From the NCBI GenBank assembly GCA_029964075.1, contig CM057147.1:14839513-14903512 (forward strand): a stretch of 64,000 bases of DNA, written 5' to 3'. The stretch's first letter is position 1. Every line of letters starts with the position of its first letter. The position numbers and the translations under genes are program-made. The notes below the pieces were generated by a model, which did no database searches, was not told the DNA's origin, and saw only the letters and a program-made list of their open reading frames with translations. The DNA comes from Patiria pectinifera. Its lineage: Eukaryota; Echinodermata; Asteroidea; Valvatida; Asterinidae. Shown one piece after another: positions 37,701-49,200 of this stretch.

Positions 37701-37706
37701 AATAAA
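37701..37706 (+). terminator. Candidate poly(A) signal of MMP-B
   Basis: AATAAA 1.43 kb after the stop, a distance similar to MMP-A. I see no nearer AATAAA. There is no transcript evidence. Confidence 0.35.
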
Positions 37707-38170
37707 ATATTGACTGTAAATATAGTCACACAAGAATTGTTATTACAAACGTAGTAAATGACCGTTGCTTTATTTCTCTGCCGCCTATGGAAATTAGATC
37801 CTTCTTTGCTAACAGTGTTTAATACCAATGGCTTTTGAATTTCTGATAATCATCCCCAGCCAAGCGTTTCAATCTCATAATAATTTTTGAAAAGTCATAT
37901 AATGCCTATAAGTAACCACGACATAACGAATTTCGTATGGCATGTTTGGGAGTTAAATAGACAAATACGGGCACGCCGTTATTTTTATCACGACGCCCCT
38001 CCGTCTTCGATGGCGCTAGCATTGTGCTAGCTATTGTACAGATATTTCGTTCAGAGGGCAGTAGCTTTGTACATTAATTGGTACAAAGATTTCGCCATTG
38101 GAGGGGGCCGTGAGTGTAGAGTGATGACGTGTCCCTGCGGTTTGTCTTTCCTATACAATTTTTCTCAAAG

Positions 38171-38763
38171 ATATGTCCGTCTATTTTTGAAGTAACTACA
38201 AAACCACGAAGTCAATTTTGATTTTTTTTTCTTGATTGTGCAGATACTCCTTATCCTTAGCCTTAACCCCTATGCATGTAATCTCAGTCACGCATCACTA
38301 CACAATTATTGTCGATTGATCATAACAACAGTTTTGGACCCTTGCCTTAATCAATTTCATTGCTGTGTTATGTTAGCTGTGGAAAAATCCCTCTTGTTGT
38401 GAAAAGGGCTACAGTTGGGATTGGAATCATTTGCCTGGCTATCATCATGTTAAGACCTCAGTTTAATGCCCAAGGGCAAATGTTTCCAATCCCAAACCAC
38501 ATCAGCCATTTTTGACAACATGCAGGATTTTACACAGCTTACATGTACATGTACAAAACACAGCACTGAAATTGATCTAGGCAAGGAGAGTCACAGTGTC
38601 CAAAAATGTTGTTGTGATCAATTGATAATTGTGCAGTGATGCGAGACTGAAATTAAATGAAACTCGTAGGGGTTGAGGCCAAGGATAGGGAGAATCTGCA
38701 CAATCAAACAATTTCAAAATTGACTTCATGGTTTTGTAGTTACTTAAAAATAACAATCAGACA
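38171..38763. repeat. ~590-bp near-perfect palindrome between MMP-B and MMP-C
   Basis: Left arm (AAGTAACTACAAAACCACGA..., GATTGTGCAGATACTCC) is repeated inverted to 38763 with few mismatches and almost no loop; the centre is near 38460. Probably a fold-back DNA element; edges not clearly defined. Confidence 0.7.
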
Positions 38764-39379
38764 CTTTTTTTGGGGGGGGGACATAGGCCTACTTTACAAG
38801 CACGAAATTCACGAAAATAGGTGATTAAAGACTTTCATTGAAAAAACATAAATACACCGAACGCTTGCTCCATCCGCCAACTACTAACGGAAGTCTCAAT
38901 TATGCCACTCGACAATTAACTCCGAAGCGGAAAATGGATTAACATCATAATTCCTCATTTCAACGAAGTAAAACACAGGGTTTTTAGGTATGGTCCACGC
39001 TAGGTTTCTAATCCTTTGTAATCACTTTGCCCCCCGAGACAAAGTGCAATCAACTCATAAAAACCTTCTCATTATTATATGATTCAACAATCAGGTTAAT
39101 TTTGGTAAGCAACTCCGTGATATTTCAGTCTAAAATGGAATTAGACGCTTGCACGGCAAGCGTCTATGGTGCAGATTATGTAAAACAACACGTCTTCTTA
39201 CCGGCCAGACTCTGACCATTCAGCGAGCGCATTTTATAGTGTCTTCAGTATCCCGATGTTGAATGAGATAAAAACCATGGCAGGTATTGACCAATCAACA
39301 GCTTTGCTCGAATTCAGCGGGCACCTTCAATCGTGCCTGTATATTGCATCCCTGCAGATACCGAGGAGACTTTGCAGGT

Positions 39380-39847
39380 AGCAGACCAGTAAATAAACTT
39401 CCATAGTCCCCAATGGTAAATGCTCCCACTTCAAATATTCGGGGAAAATACTTACAACTCTCCAAGGTGTTCGAGACACACATCAAATTAAAGCTTATTT
39501 CATCATCTTTCATTTTCTTTTCAATGTTTGGGGGAACAACTGATGACTTTTAGGAGAAATTTCCATCTGAAGATGATCACCCCTGAAAATAGTCCTGAAG
39601 CCCATCACCATTTTGAAAAACGATGCCTTCACTCCATTGCAAAATAGAGCGCTTTTAGGGTGCAAATTACATCCAAATTACACAGAACTGCAAGCTCCCA
39701 GTCCTGTGCACGGCTTCTACCCATATTTTTTACAAACCCTCAAGTTCATGGCCCACAGCATGCTCAAATACCGAAGATTTTGAGGGCATGCAAATCGTGA
39801 TGTGGCCGGCGCAGGTAATTTCGGACCGATTTACTGGTCTGCACCCT
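39380..39847. mobile_element. GGGTGCA-family repeat, intergenic copy 1
   Basis: Nearly the same as 40465-40906 from the segment ACAACTCTCCAAGGTGTTCG to the end CTGGTCTGCACCCT; the left end differs. Confidence 0.6.
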
Positions 39848-40464
39848 GCACTACCGCACCAGAACCAGAACTTCTGCCCTAAATGACGTCGCAAGTTCTA
39901 AAGGCGGCTCCGATTGGCTGAATCGTGCGGCCTGTCACATGAATACCGTACGCATGCTCGTGAACGCTCTGCACACGTGAACATCCGATCCTCAGACTAC
40001 ATGAAATTGGGCGCAGGGGTCGAATTCGTGGCGCTGCTTAATTAACTCAAAAAAGTGCTAAGCCCGACAAAATATGTTTGCCTATCGAGAAATCGGTTCC
40101 CAACCATAATGCCATCTTTTGACTCACAGCCGATTTTCGCTTTTCGCGTACATTTTCTAAGCAATATTTTTCTGTATTACAGCTATAACTTCCCCGAGTG
40201 CAGTGAAGCACTGTGTTCTCGTACAAGAAGCACTGTGTCCTCGTACAAGACTCACGTTTAAGGTCGATAGTTTTATTTTATCACTGTATTTCCAGGGGCC
40301 CTATAGCACCGAAATCCCAATTGACCGTGATGCAGTATTAATCACATAACCGGAGTGCTGGTAACATAGAAACATGAGTGAAGTACAAAATCAGTGATTC
40401 ATGGCACAATTTGTGAAGAGTGAGCACGCAAAGAAACATGGCTGCAGTTGATATGCTTGGAGCT

Positions 40465-40906
40465 TAGGGTTGCAGACGTTCCCACTTCAGAAATTCGGGG
40501 AAAATACTCACAACTCTCCAAGGTGTTCGAGACACACATCAAATTAAAGCTTATTTCATCATCTTTCATTTTCTTTTCAATTTTCGGGGTGGTCAACTGA
40601 TGACTTCTAGGGGAAATTTCCATCTGAAGATGATCACCCCTGAAAAAGGTCCTGAAGCCCATCGCCATTTTGAAAAACGATGCCTACACTCCATTGCAAA
40701 ATAGAGCGCTTTTAGGGTCCAAATTACATCCAAATTACACAGAACTGCAAGCTCCCAGTCCTGTGCATGGCTTCCACCCATATTTTTTACAAACCCTCAA
40801 GTTCATGGCCCACAGCATGCTCAAATACTGAAGATTTTGAGGGCATGCAAATCGTGATTTGGCCGGCGTAGGCAATTTCGGACCGATTTACTGGTCTGCA
40901 CTCTTA
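40465..40906. mobile_element. GGGTGCA-family repeat, intergenic copy 2
   Basis: Left end TTAGGGTTGCAGACG, right end CTGGTCTGCACTCTTAG. Very close to the copy 1 kb upstream, with unrelated sequence between them. Confidence 0.6.
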
Positions 40907-41379
40907 GGCAGTGTCCGATTTACTTTGCTACGGCTTGAAATTACACACGAGTCTACGGTAGTGGCTTCAGCCACTTCCCAGAGACGTATAGGTGTTTTCG
41001 TTCCACAAAAGCCCGGAACCAACCCTGTATCGCGGACACACAATCCACGCTGTAAATGGCTGTACAAATCCCTTAATCCAATTTCCGCCAAACCGGCTTA
41101 GCAAACGTTAGTAACCGTTATCCATAGCTAATTGACAACGTGTCAACGCCTTCGCTAATCAACTACACGCGTACAAAAAATCAGGCAATGTCTATTGCAT
41201 GCTATGGTATGTACCACATAACAATGATTCGATTTACAATAACTTTAACTGTTCAAACCTTCAATAAGAAACGGGTGCATTTAAGGCTGCAATATGGACA
41301 ACTGGATTTGACTAAAGACAAACTGACCAATATTGTACAGTAATTTACATGCTCACAAATTTTAAAACAGTGAACGGTC

Positions 41380-41750
41380 GGTGTTATACAGAATCTGGTC
41401 GGTTTTAAAACCTTTCATAAATACCCATGACGGTTTACCCGCTCCTATTGGTCGAAAGCCCGTCACGTGGCCGGTTTTGAACGGTTGATAAAGACCGGCT
41501 GGCTGGTCTTAAACACTTTTCCTGCGTCACATGAATTTTTGACTCCTTTGAAATCCGGTGCATTATAGTGACCGTTTTGTTGGTTGAACGTTCACAATGC
41601 ACACGTACGCATGCGAGTCAGTATTTCATAGTCCCAAATTCACACTGCACCGGCACAGCTGCGTTCTGCGCGACATCGCACACATTTATTCCCGTAATCA
41701 CACCCACAGCTCTGAAACATCAGTTTTATACATACAGTGTGCACTATTGG
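41380..41750. repeat. Dispersed repeat, intergenic copy
   Basis: Shared, in inverse orientation, with 48380-48790 (segments CCCGTCACGTGGCCGG, TGGTCTTAAAC, GGTTGAACGTTCA, CAGCTGCGTT). Non-coding. Confidence 0.55.
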
Positions 41751-42984
41751 GAAATGGGCACGAGAATTTCGCAAAAATGACGTCAGCAAAACAAAATGGC
41801 GCTCGCCTTCTTCAGCATGAGCTTAAAATTCCGAATTCCGAGCAGAAACTTGGAGTCTTCAGTACCTTTCTTGACTGTAAGAATAATTAACACTTCTAAA
41901 ACTCAAACAAGGAGACACAAGCTAGCCTCGAAGGCCGAAGTTCGTAGGAAATGAATCACGAAAGACCGGAACCTCACTCGGAAGGCAGAAAGAAAACAAT
42001 CAGTTTGGCAGGTGTACCAAATTACTAATTCTGACAGAGGCAACGGTGCCGCCAATCAATGGGCCTATTTACATCAACAAATTTACCGAACAATTGTAAA
42101 TTTGAAAAATGGATCACTAATTCAAATTGATAAATAGTAATCACAGATATAATAAAAGTATATTTAAAAAAAAGTTCAATACGGTTCTAACAAATCTGAT
42201 ATTTCGATCTCAGAAACATCTCCAGTTTTAGATTTGTAAAGGTAAATGTAAGTCATAAACAAGTGGGGTAAAAAAAAAAACTAGCAAATTCAACTCAATA
42301 ATATAAATGAGTCATACACTTTGTTGTTGGCAGTCAACAAAAACCGGTTAATCACAACGACTGGACAGTGCGAAGAAAATCAAATCGTGTGCATCTGATA
42401 AGCATGGTCTTTCCGGTATGACGGAATGATCTCCCCCTCCCCCTCCCCTCAGGAACTTAGTTTCCGGAAGGACGGTGCGTCACAACAGGTACAGGACCCC
42501 GAGGGATAAGGTCGGGGCATGACGCAGCACTGGCCGGTCGAGGAGCCACCGTGAATTGGACCGCCACTGTACATAGGTACTAGTAAGTGCCCCCTGCCCT
42601 CTATTCAAACCCTTTAGCTCAGCGAATCGTGGGTTATAGTGCGTGGGTAGCCAGCCCCTTCCCACTAAAGTTTGATATTAAATAGAAAATCACCACATGA
42701 TTAAAATACAAGTGGTGACCAAAATAAATTTCCTTGCTAGGATTCGTCATCTTCCTCCGCTCCTTTGAAACGCGGTCTCGGATTGGCTGGCCGGTAATCG
42801 CATCTTCCTGTGTGTTAGGATTATTCAGTATGACTGGGGTAGGTACGAGTCACAAGCTAACACCGTGCAGAGAGACGAGCCGCCCCCGTACCCCGTGCGC
42901 TGCATGCCCCCGCTAGCCTGAGCCAACACCCCGACCCACGGGTGATTTCCCCGATAATAAACTACTCATCTATAGAACTCCTTG

Positions 42985-42993
42985 GATAAAAGG
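42985..42993 (+). promoter_or_regulatory. Weak TATA-like element of MMP-C
   Basis: GATAAAAGG 43 bp before the ATG, with an inverted CCAAT (ATTGG) near 42782. It would leave a very short leader, so an upstream non-coding exon or start is possible. Confidence 0.3.
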
Positions 42994-43035
42994 ACACAAA
43001 GTAACGGCAGAGGCCTACTTTTTTGGCGCTCAAAA

Positions 43036-43230
43036 ATGGCGGAACTCGATTTTCGTCTGCTCTTGGTGCTCCTGCTGGGATGTACATTGTGCTTGTCCGT
43101 GACGGCGGACGTCGAGAGCGAGGAGACCGGACCGGCTAACCCGCAGGTAGCCGGCGGGGACGGAGGAAGTAAAGCCGAAGGCTCAAATGACGATGACGTG
43201 ACGGATCCCGGCGAGATCGAAGAGGCAAAC
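43036..43230 (+). CDS. MMP-C exon 1: signal peptide and acidic extension
   Basis: 65 codons, donor gtaagt, phase 0. ATG with AAAA before it; core [16 protein letters not shown] is a clear signal peptide. About 40 acidic, low-complexity residues follow that the paralogues lack. Confidence 0.85.
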
Positions 43231-46200
43231 GTAAGTCTTGAATGTTCAAACATAATCACTGTTTGGGGGTGGGGGTGGGGAGGAGAGAGTCGCAGGATTC
43301 AGAACAAAGGAACGACATTATAGAACAATAAAGTCGTCAGCTGGTAAGTTATCCTCAGTTAACAATCGTTCGCAATTTAAGGGTGCACTCCGTGCAGACC
43401 TGCAAATCGACTCCCATAGATCTTAGTGATAATTGCACGTAGGCCTACTTCCAAAAATTATTAAACATACTCACAACTCTCCAAGGTGTTTGAGACACAC
43501 ATCAAATTAAAGCTTATTTCATCATCTTTCATTTTCTGTTCAATGTTTGCTCGATTATCCGATGATTTTTAGGAGAAAGGTCCATCCAAAGGTGATCGCC
43601 CCGAAAAGTAGTCTTGTGGCACATCGCCATTTTGAAAAATGATGCCTGCGTTCTATTGCAAAATAGAGCAATTTTAGGGCCCAATTTCACGCGAATTTCA
43701 CAGAAATACGAGCTCACTCCCGTGCACGGCTTCCATTCACATATTTTCTTTATTTACAAACCTTCGGGTTCATGGCTCACAAAAGTGAGCAAACAATTTG
43801 AGGGCATACAAATTGTGATTAGGTGCGCGTAGGGAATTCCGGACCTATTTACAGTCTGCACCCTTAAAGGGGAGCTGCAAAAAAATCTATGAGACAAACA
43901 GTACGGCGTATAAAAAAGCTGAGTTTGCTGACGAATTTTGAGTCAGTCTGAGATGGATAAGTATAGCTTTCTAGCCTGACATTTCTTTGAAAGTGAGAAC
44001 CCTCACCTCTGCTTAACTTTATCATTTTCAAACCGATTGGCTATAGAATTGAGCTACATGAAAAGTTAGGCAAGGTGCATCAAACGGTGTATACAAGAAA
44101 CAGGTTTTAAATTGACAGTATTACTTAACTTGAAGGCCGAATTCACTGCGTAAATTTCACATGTGCATTCCATTGAGGAACTATAGAGGGCAGTGTTTGG
44201 ACTACTTACGAGTGCCAAGTAAGTTGTGTGGGATTGCGGGTTCCTTTATAATATTTGAACAAGACATTAACACGAATGATATCGGAGCTGTATTATATTA
44301 AAACAGATTTTTACAGTAAAATTTTACCATCTTGGGGGCGTAATTGGAACTACATGTATTCGGTTATTCGGTTTCGTGCGAGGTCGCTAAAAGTTGCGAT
44401 AGACTGATGTCGATGTCGCAACCCTTCCCAAGTAGAAACATTTGTCCCAAGAGGGACCAATTTTATAAACGTGTCATCGATCCTGAAACGGGGCGTTAAA
44501 TTATTCAAATCCAGTTTCTGAATAGGCTTATGTGACATTTAAATCGTACATGGAACAAAAAACAGATATTTCAAATGGTATCAGCGAGCCTCGGGTGGTA
44601 CCACTAACTATATTGGGGTTGACTAAGTCTCAACAATGACGAATTTCCCTTGAAAACTTTAAAAATAGCCTTGCCCTTTCATAGTTCGGGCATTTGCTCT
44701 TATTCTCGTTAAAGGTCATAGACGCACATACCACGTTGTCCTTAGCTCAACTCTCCTTAGATGACCCGGAAGTACTTATTAGCCATTGCATAGCACGTGC
44801 TCCGGTCGCGGTGACCTACTACGTAATAGACGCGTCCGCTGACGTCATACACTTATGTATCATCCTTCGGACAGTAGGACAGGCCCTGTGTGGTTTGTCA
44901 ATTGCAAAAAGAGGGTGGGACAAATTAATGCATGGCAAAGTTGGTTTTGTTCATTTTTTTATCATTCTTTTAGGGACAAGAAAAACAGCAATGGCGTAAC
45001 CTATTTTCTCTGGAAACGTTTGGGTTGACGATGAAGGAACAAATCCCGACATTTCCCCAAAACAGTGGGAATATGATGGATGGTGCTCTTACGAGAGCTA
45101 CATTATGGGTGCACACCGGTAAATACGTCAAAACCCATCCGCCGAGCTCATGAAGAAAAGTTATACCCTCAAAATATTCTATATTAGAGAGTTCTGAGAC
45201 CCGTAAAATTTAGGAATTGAAGAGATATATAATGACATTGAACCTCTGGCCCGGACTTTGGGCTTCCAATTCTGAGCATTTTGGATGTAATTGGGCTCGA
45301 AAGTGGCGCTATTTTGCCATGTTGTGGAGGGATCGCTTTTCAAGATGGCTGCTTTTCCGCTTTGGGGAAAATAGGAGTCGTCTTCTACGGTGAGAATTTC
45401 TCGAAAACTCAATGGTCAACCCACCAAAAAAATGAAAAGAAAATGAAAGATGACATGTTGATCATCATTTTTCTGTGCAGCTTAAACACCTGTGAGAGTT
45501 CTGAGTATTTTTAAACGAATTTTGAAGTATGGGCATTTAGCACTGGTGTCTATGGGAATTTTATTGCAGGGTTACACCCCCAGTGGTTTGCCTACTTTAC
45601 AGAACTTTAATTCTTAAGAAATTAAATCTCGTAATGTGAATATATAATTAAAGGAGACTCGTTGGCATGATGATAGTATAGAGCCGATCGTAAAAGATTT
45701 ATTTTGTACGCGGGGAATTGTTTGGCTGCTCAGACTGCACGCACAACATGCATGCATCATGATAACATTTTGTCTCTGTTATCCTTTAATTTCAGTGGTA
45801 GTAAAAGTCATTTGCTTAGTACAACATGAACGGTTACACAAATTACGTCACACTCACACAGTCTCGCGCAAAAATTCTGGAATTTGTATCCTTGTGGAGT
45901 CATTTCTTTGTTCTCGTGTACTAAAGTTTTTGAGTTTGAAAGTGTACTTTCAAAATGCTCATTATTTTAACCAGAATTAATTTCCTGGGCTGAAATTTGG
46001 GCTTAATATCCCTTAAAAAAAATACTTCAATTTGCGACACATCAACACCTTAGCAATTCCTAGTTTTTGAGTAAAATCCATACATCTATTTCGTGATAAC
46101 CTTGTGGAGACGTATTCACCTATAGATATTGCTCTGTGGAGACGTACAATCTTTTGTTCCCTATTGTGCACATGTCTCCAGAGGGAACCGTGTACCAGAT

Positions 46201-49200
46201 CATCTTTTTCACAATGATTCTCATTAGTTTCATCACTTGGGGTGACGTATGTAAACGAGCTTATATTTGCTTAACATAAAGAGGAAATTACCTTACCCAA
46301 CTAAATTTCAAACTGAAATAGCGAGATTCTCGCATTTCTGATATTGAGTTGTTTTTTTAAAGCCATACAGTTAATGATATATTGCAAAAAAGGAGAATGT
46401 TTCTAGAATTATCTGCGGACTTCTCACTACAATCCCATTAACAGAAATACCTGAGCCAGTATGGATACTATGACGACGACGACAACAGGCCTACCCAGCG
46501 CTCGGGATCCAACGTGGAGCGGGCCATTGCGCTGCTGCAGTACAAGGCCCATATCCCCGTGACGGGGCGGCTGAACCGGGAGACGATCGCCATGATGCGC
46601 CGGCCTCGCTGCGGGAACAAGGACTTCAACGGCCCGTCGGACCGGCTCCGTAGGCGCAGGAGGCGGTACTCGTTGTCCGGCAACAGTTGGTCCAAGAAGG
46701 ATCTCACTTACAAGTAATTTGAAGATTTATTGTTTGCTTCTCCGGTCTTGTGTCGTTATTGTTGTACGGGGCGAGTAAAAACAATGCAGGGCGCCACCAA
46801 GAGTTTGCCATGGAGAGTCCATTTTTCAAGTTTACGGTGGACAGAATATGATTCACTTGAATGAGTATATGAGTAGACAACTTGAGCTAATTTGATGTAA
46901 ATTGGGGCATACATAATGTATATCGTTCTGCCGCATTACAACAAACACCACATTGATAAAAAGCACCGAAAAGGGCAAACTCCGTGGCACTGAAACTCTT
47001 GGTGGTGCACCTCATTGTGAATCGTCCGAACTAATAAGCTTTTTTTTTCAGTACAAGAATCATTCAAACCACCCATTTAGGCCTACTTTTCAAGTTAAGA
47101 AATTTTTAAACACAACCACCGTTTTAAAGTTCTGTCCAAGGATCACCAAAAAGTGGGTTTTTTTTCAGCAAAACAATTCACAAAACAATTCATACACATC
47201 TTATGAAATTATGTAATTCGTTTTGCTGAAAGAACACTTTGTGATCCGTGGACAGAACTTTTTAATAAGGAAGTGGTTGTGTTAAAAATTCCATAACTTG
47301 AAAAGTACAGGAATGATTAGAATGATTCTTGTACTGAAAGAAAGCTTATTAATTGGGCTTTCATGTCCTAAATTTTGATAGTGCTACATGCAGAACTTCA
47401 TTCAAAAATTGGTCCTGTCATTTGGGTCTCGTTTTGTTTTTTTAATATATATATATATACTCACCCTGTATATCTGTGTTATTGTGATTCCTTTTTAATT
47501 TGTTCTCCTCGTGCTTTCGAGTCTTACGACAAAAATAAGATTTCATTTGAATTGCTTGTTCCCAAGGAATACAAAGGTAATTCACTTTTGAAATAGACAT
47601 CCTACGAAAAATGGATTAATACTTTTAAATTTTCGAATAATGTGTGGCCCACAATCATTCAGGCGTTTTTGTGCATTGGAGGCACAAAAACAACAATTTT
47701 GCTCAGAGGATGCAGACGTCAAACATCACCATTGCTTCCTTTTCGTACTCTCATTGTCATCTTGTTTTGGGGAATTGTTGTCTCGATCGCCCAGGTTCAT
47801 CAACTACACTCCCGATCTGGGCCAGCGCACCACACGAGCCGAGATCGTCCGGGCGTTCAACCTGTGGAGCCGAGCGGCCAACATCAACTTCCGCGAGGTA
47901 CGCCAGGGTCGAGCCGACATCGACCTGCGCTTCGCCTACGGCAGTCACGGGGACGGCTACGAGTTTGACGGCAGAGGGGGCGTCCTGGCCCATGCTTTCT
48001 TCCCCGGGCCGCAGGCCATCAGCGGAGACGCTCATTTCGACGAGATAGAACGCTTTACGGCTAATACGAGAGATGGTAAGGGTCTTATGCAGAATTCGTG
48101 GCATAATCTTATAGGAGCATGCATTATTAAGGGAATAAATGTGTGTTTGGGAGGTATTATAACACTCTGTTTAAGACCTGTTTGAGTCTGGATGGGCGAT
48201 AATTACCCTCGGCTTTACCTCGGGTAATTATCACCCATCCAGACTCAAACCGGTCTTAAACAGAGTGTTTAATACCGACCGAACACACATTTATACCCAT
48301 TCATAAATACCTTTTCGGTCCAAAAATAATTTTAAAATGTCAAAAACTAGACGTTGCCATTTTTTTCAACAATTTTACATCATGTTTTACGAAACACCCC
48401 TCTGACTATAATTTGGAATGCCCCTCCACAACTCGTTACCTTATAGGGACATTGGCGTGCGCGTCGCGCGTACTGCGCGATGTCGCGCAAAACGCAGCTG
48501 GGCTGGTGAAGTGTGAATTTCGGACCATAAAATACTGATTCACTGGTAGTACATTGCGCATGCATACGGGAGGAATTTGAACGTTCAACCAATGAAACGT
48601 TAAAAGGCACCGGATTTCATAGGAGTCCAAATTTCATGTGACACTGGAAAAGCGTTTAAGACCAGCTAGCCATGTCTTTATCATCCGTTTAAGACCGGCC
48701 ACGTGACGGGCTCTCGATCAATAGGAATGCGCAAACTGTCTTAGGTATTTATGAATATGGATAATATACTAACAGGACAGCCTGGTTTGACCCGTAAGTC
48801 AGTCAATCAGTCAGTCAGTCAATCAATAATCAGTCGGGGAGTCGGTCGGATATCCACTCAGTCAGTAGACTTGATGGCAAGTCGTTAGATTGTCGTATTT
48901 TGTCCGTGAACTTCAGTCGAACTCCATCGGCGCGGCTGGTATAAGACTATATTACGTAATCGGCCGGGTAGCGACAAATCTAACGACTTGACGATATATT
49001 ACGTTCTCGCACCGTTATTAATACATGCGTGCAGCGCAATACATATGCAGTGCATTTTTGCGGTGAGATCCAATCGCGCACCGCTATGCAAATGAGGACT
49101 CATTCATTCCGTTACATGGGGAGTTCTTCTCAATACGTCAGGGACATGTTTGCAGATCTGGCGACGTTTTAACGACCAATACTCAACTTGGTCAATAATT

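Larger units (their letters stand above)
36271..42960. other. MMP-B 3' flank to MMP-C
   Basis: Holds a short inverted repeat (36735-36795), the palindrome at 38171-38763, two GGGTGCA-family repeats and the 41.4-kb dispersed repeat. No gene recognised. Confidence 0.6.
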
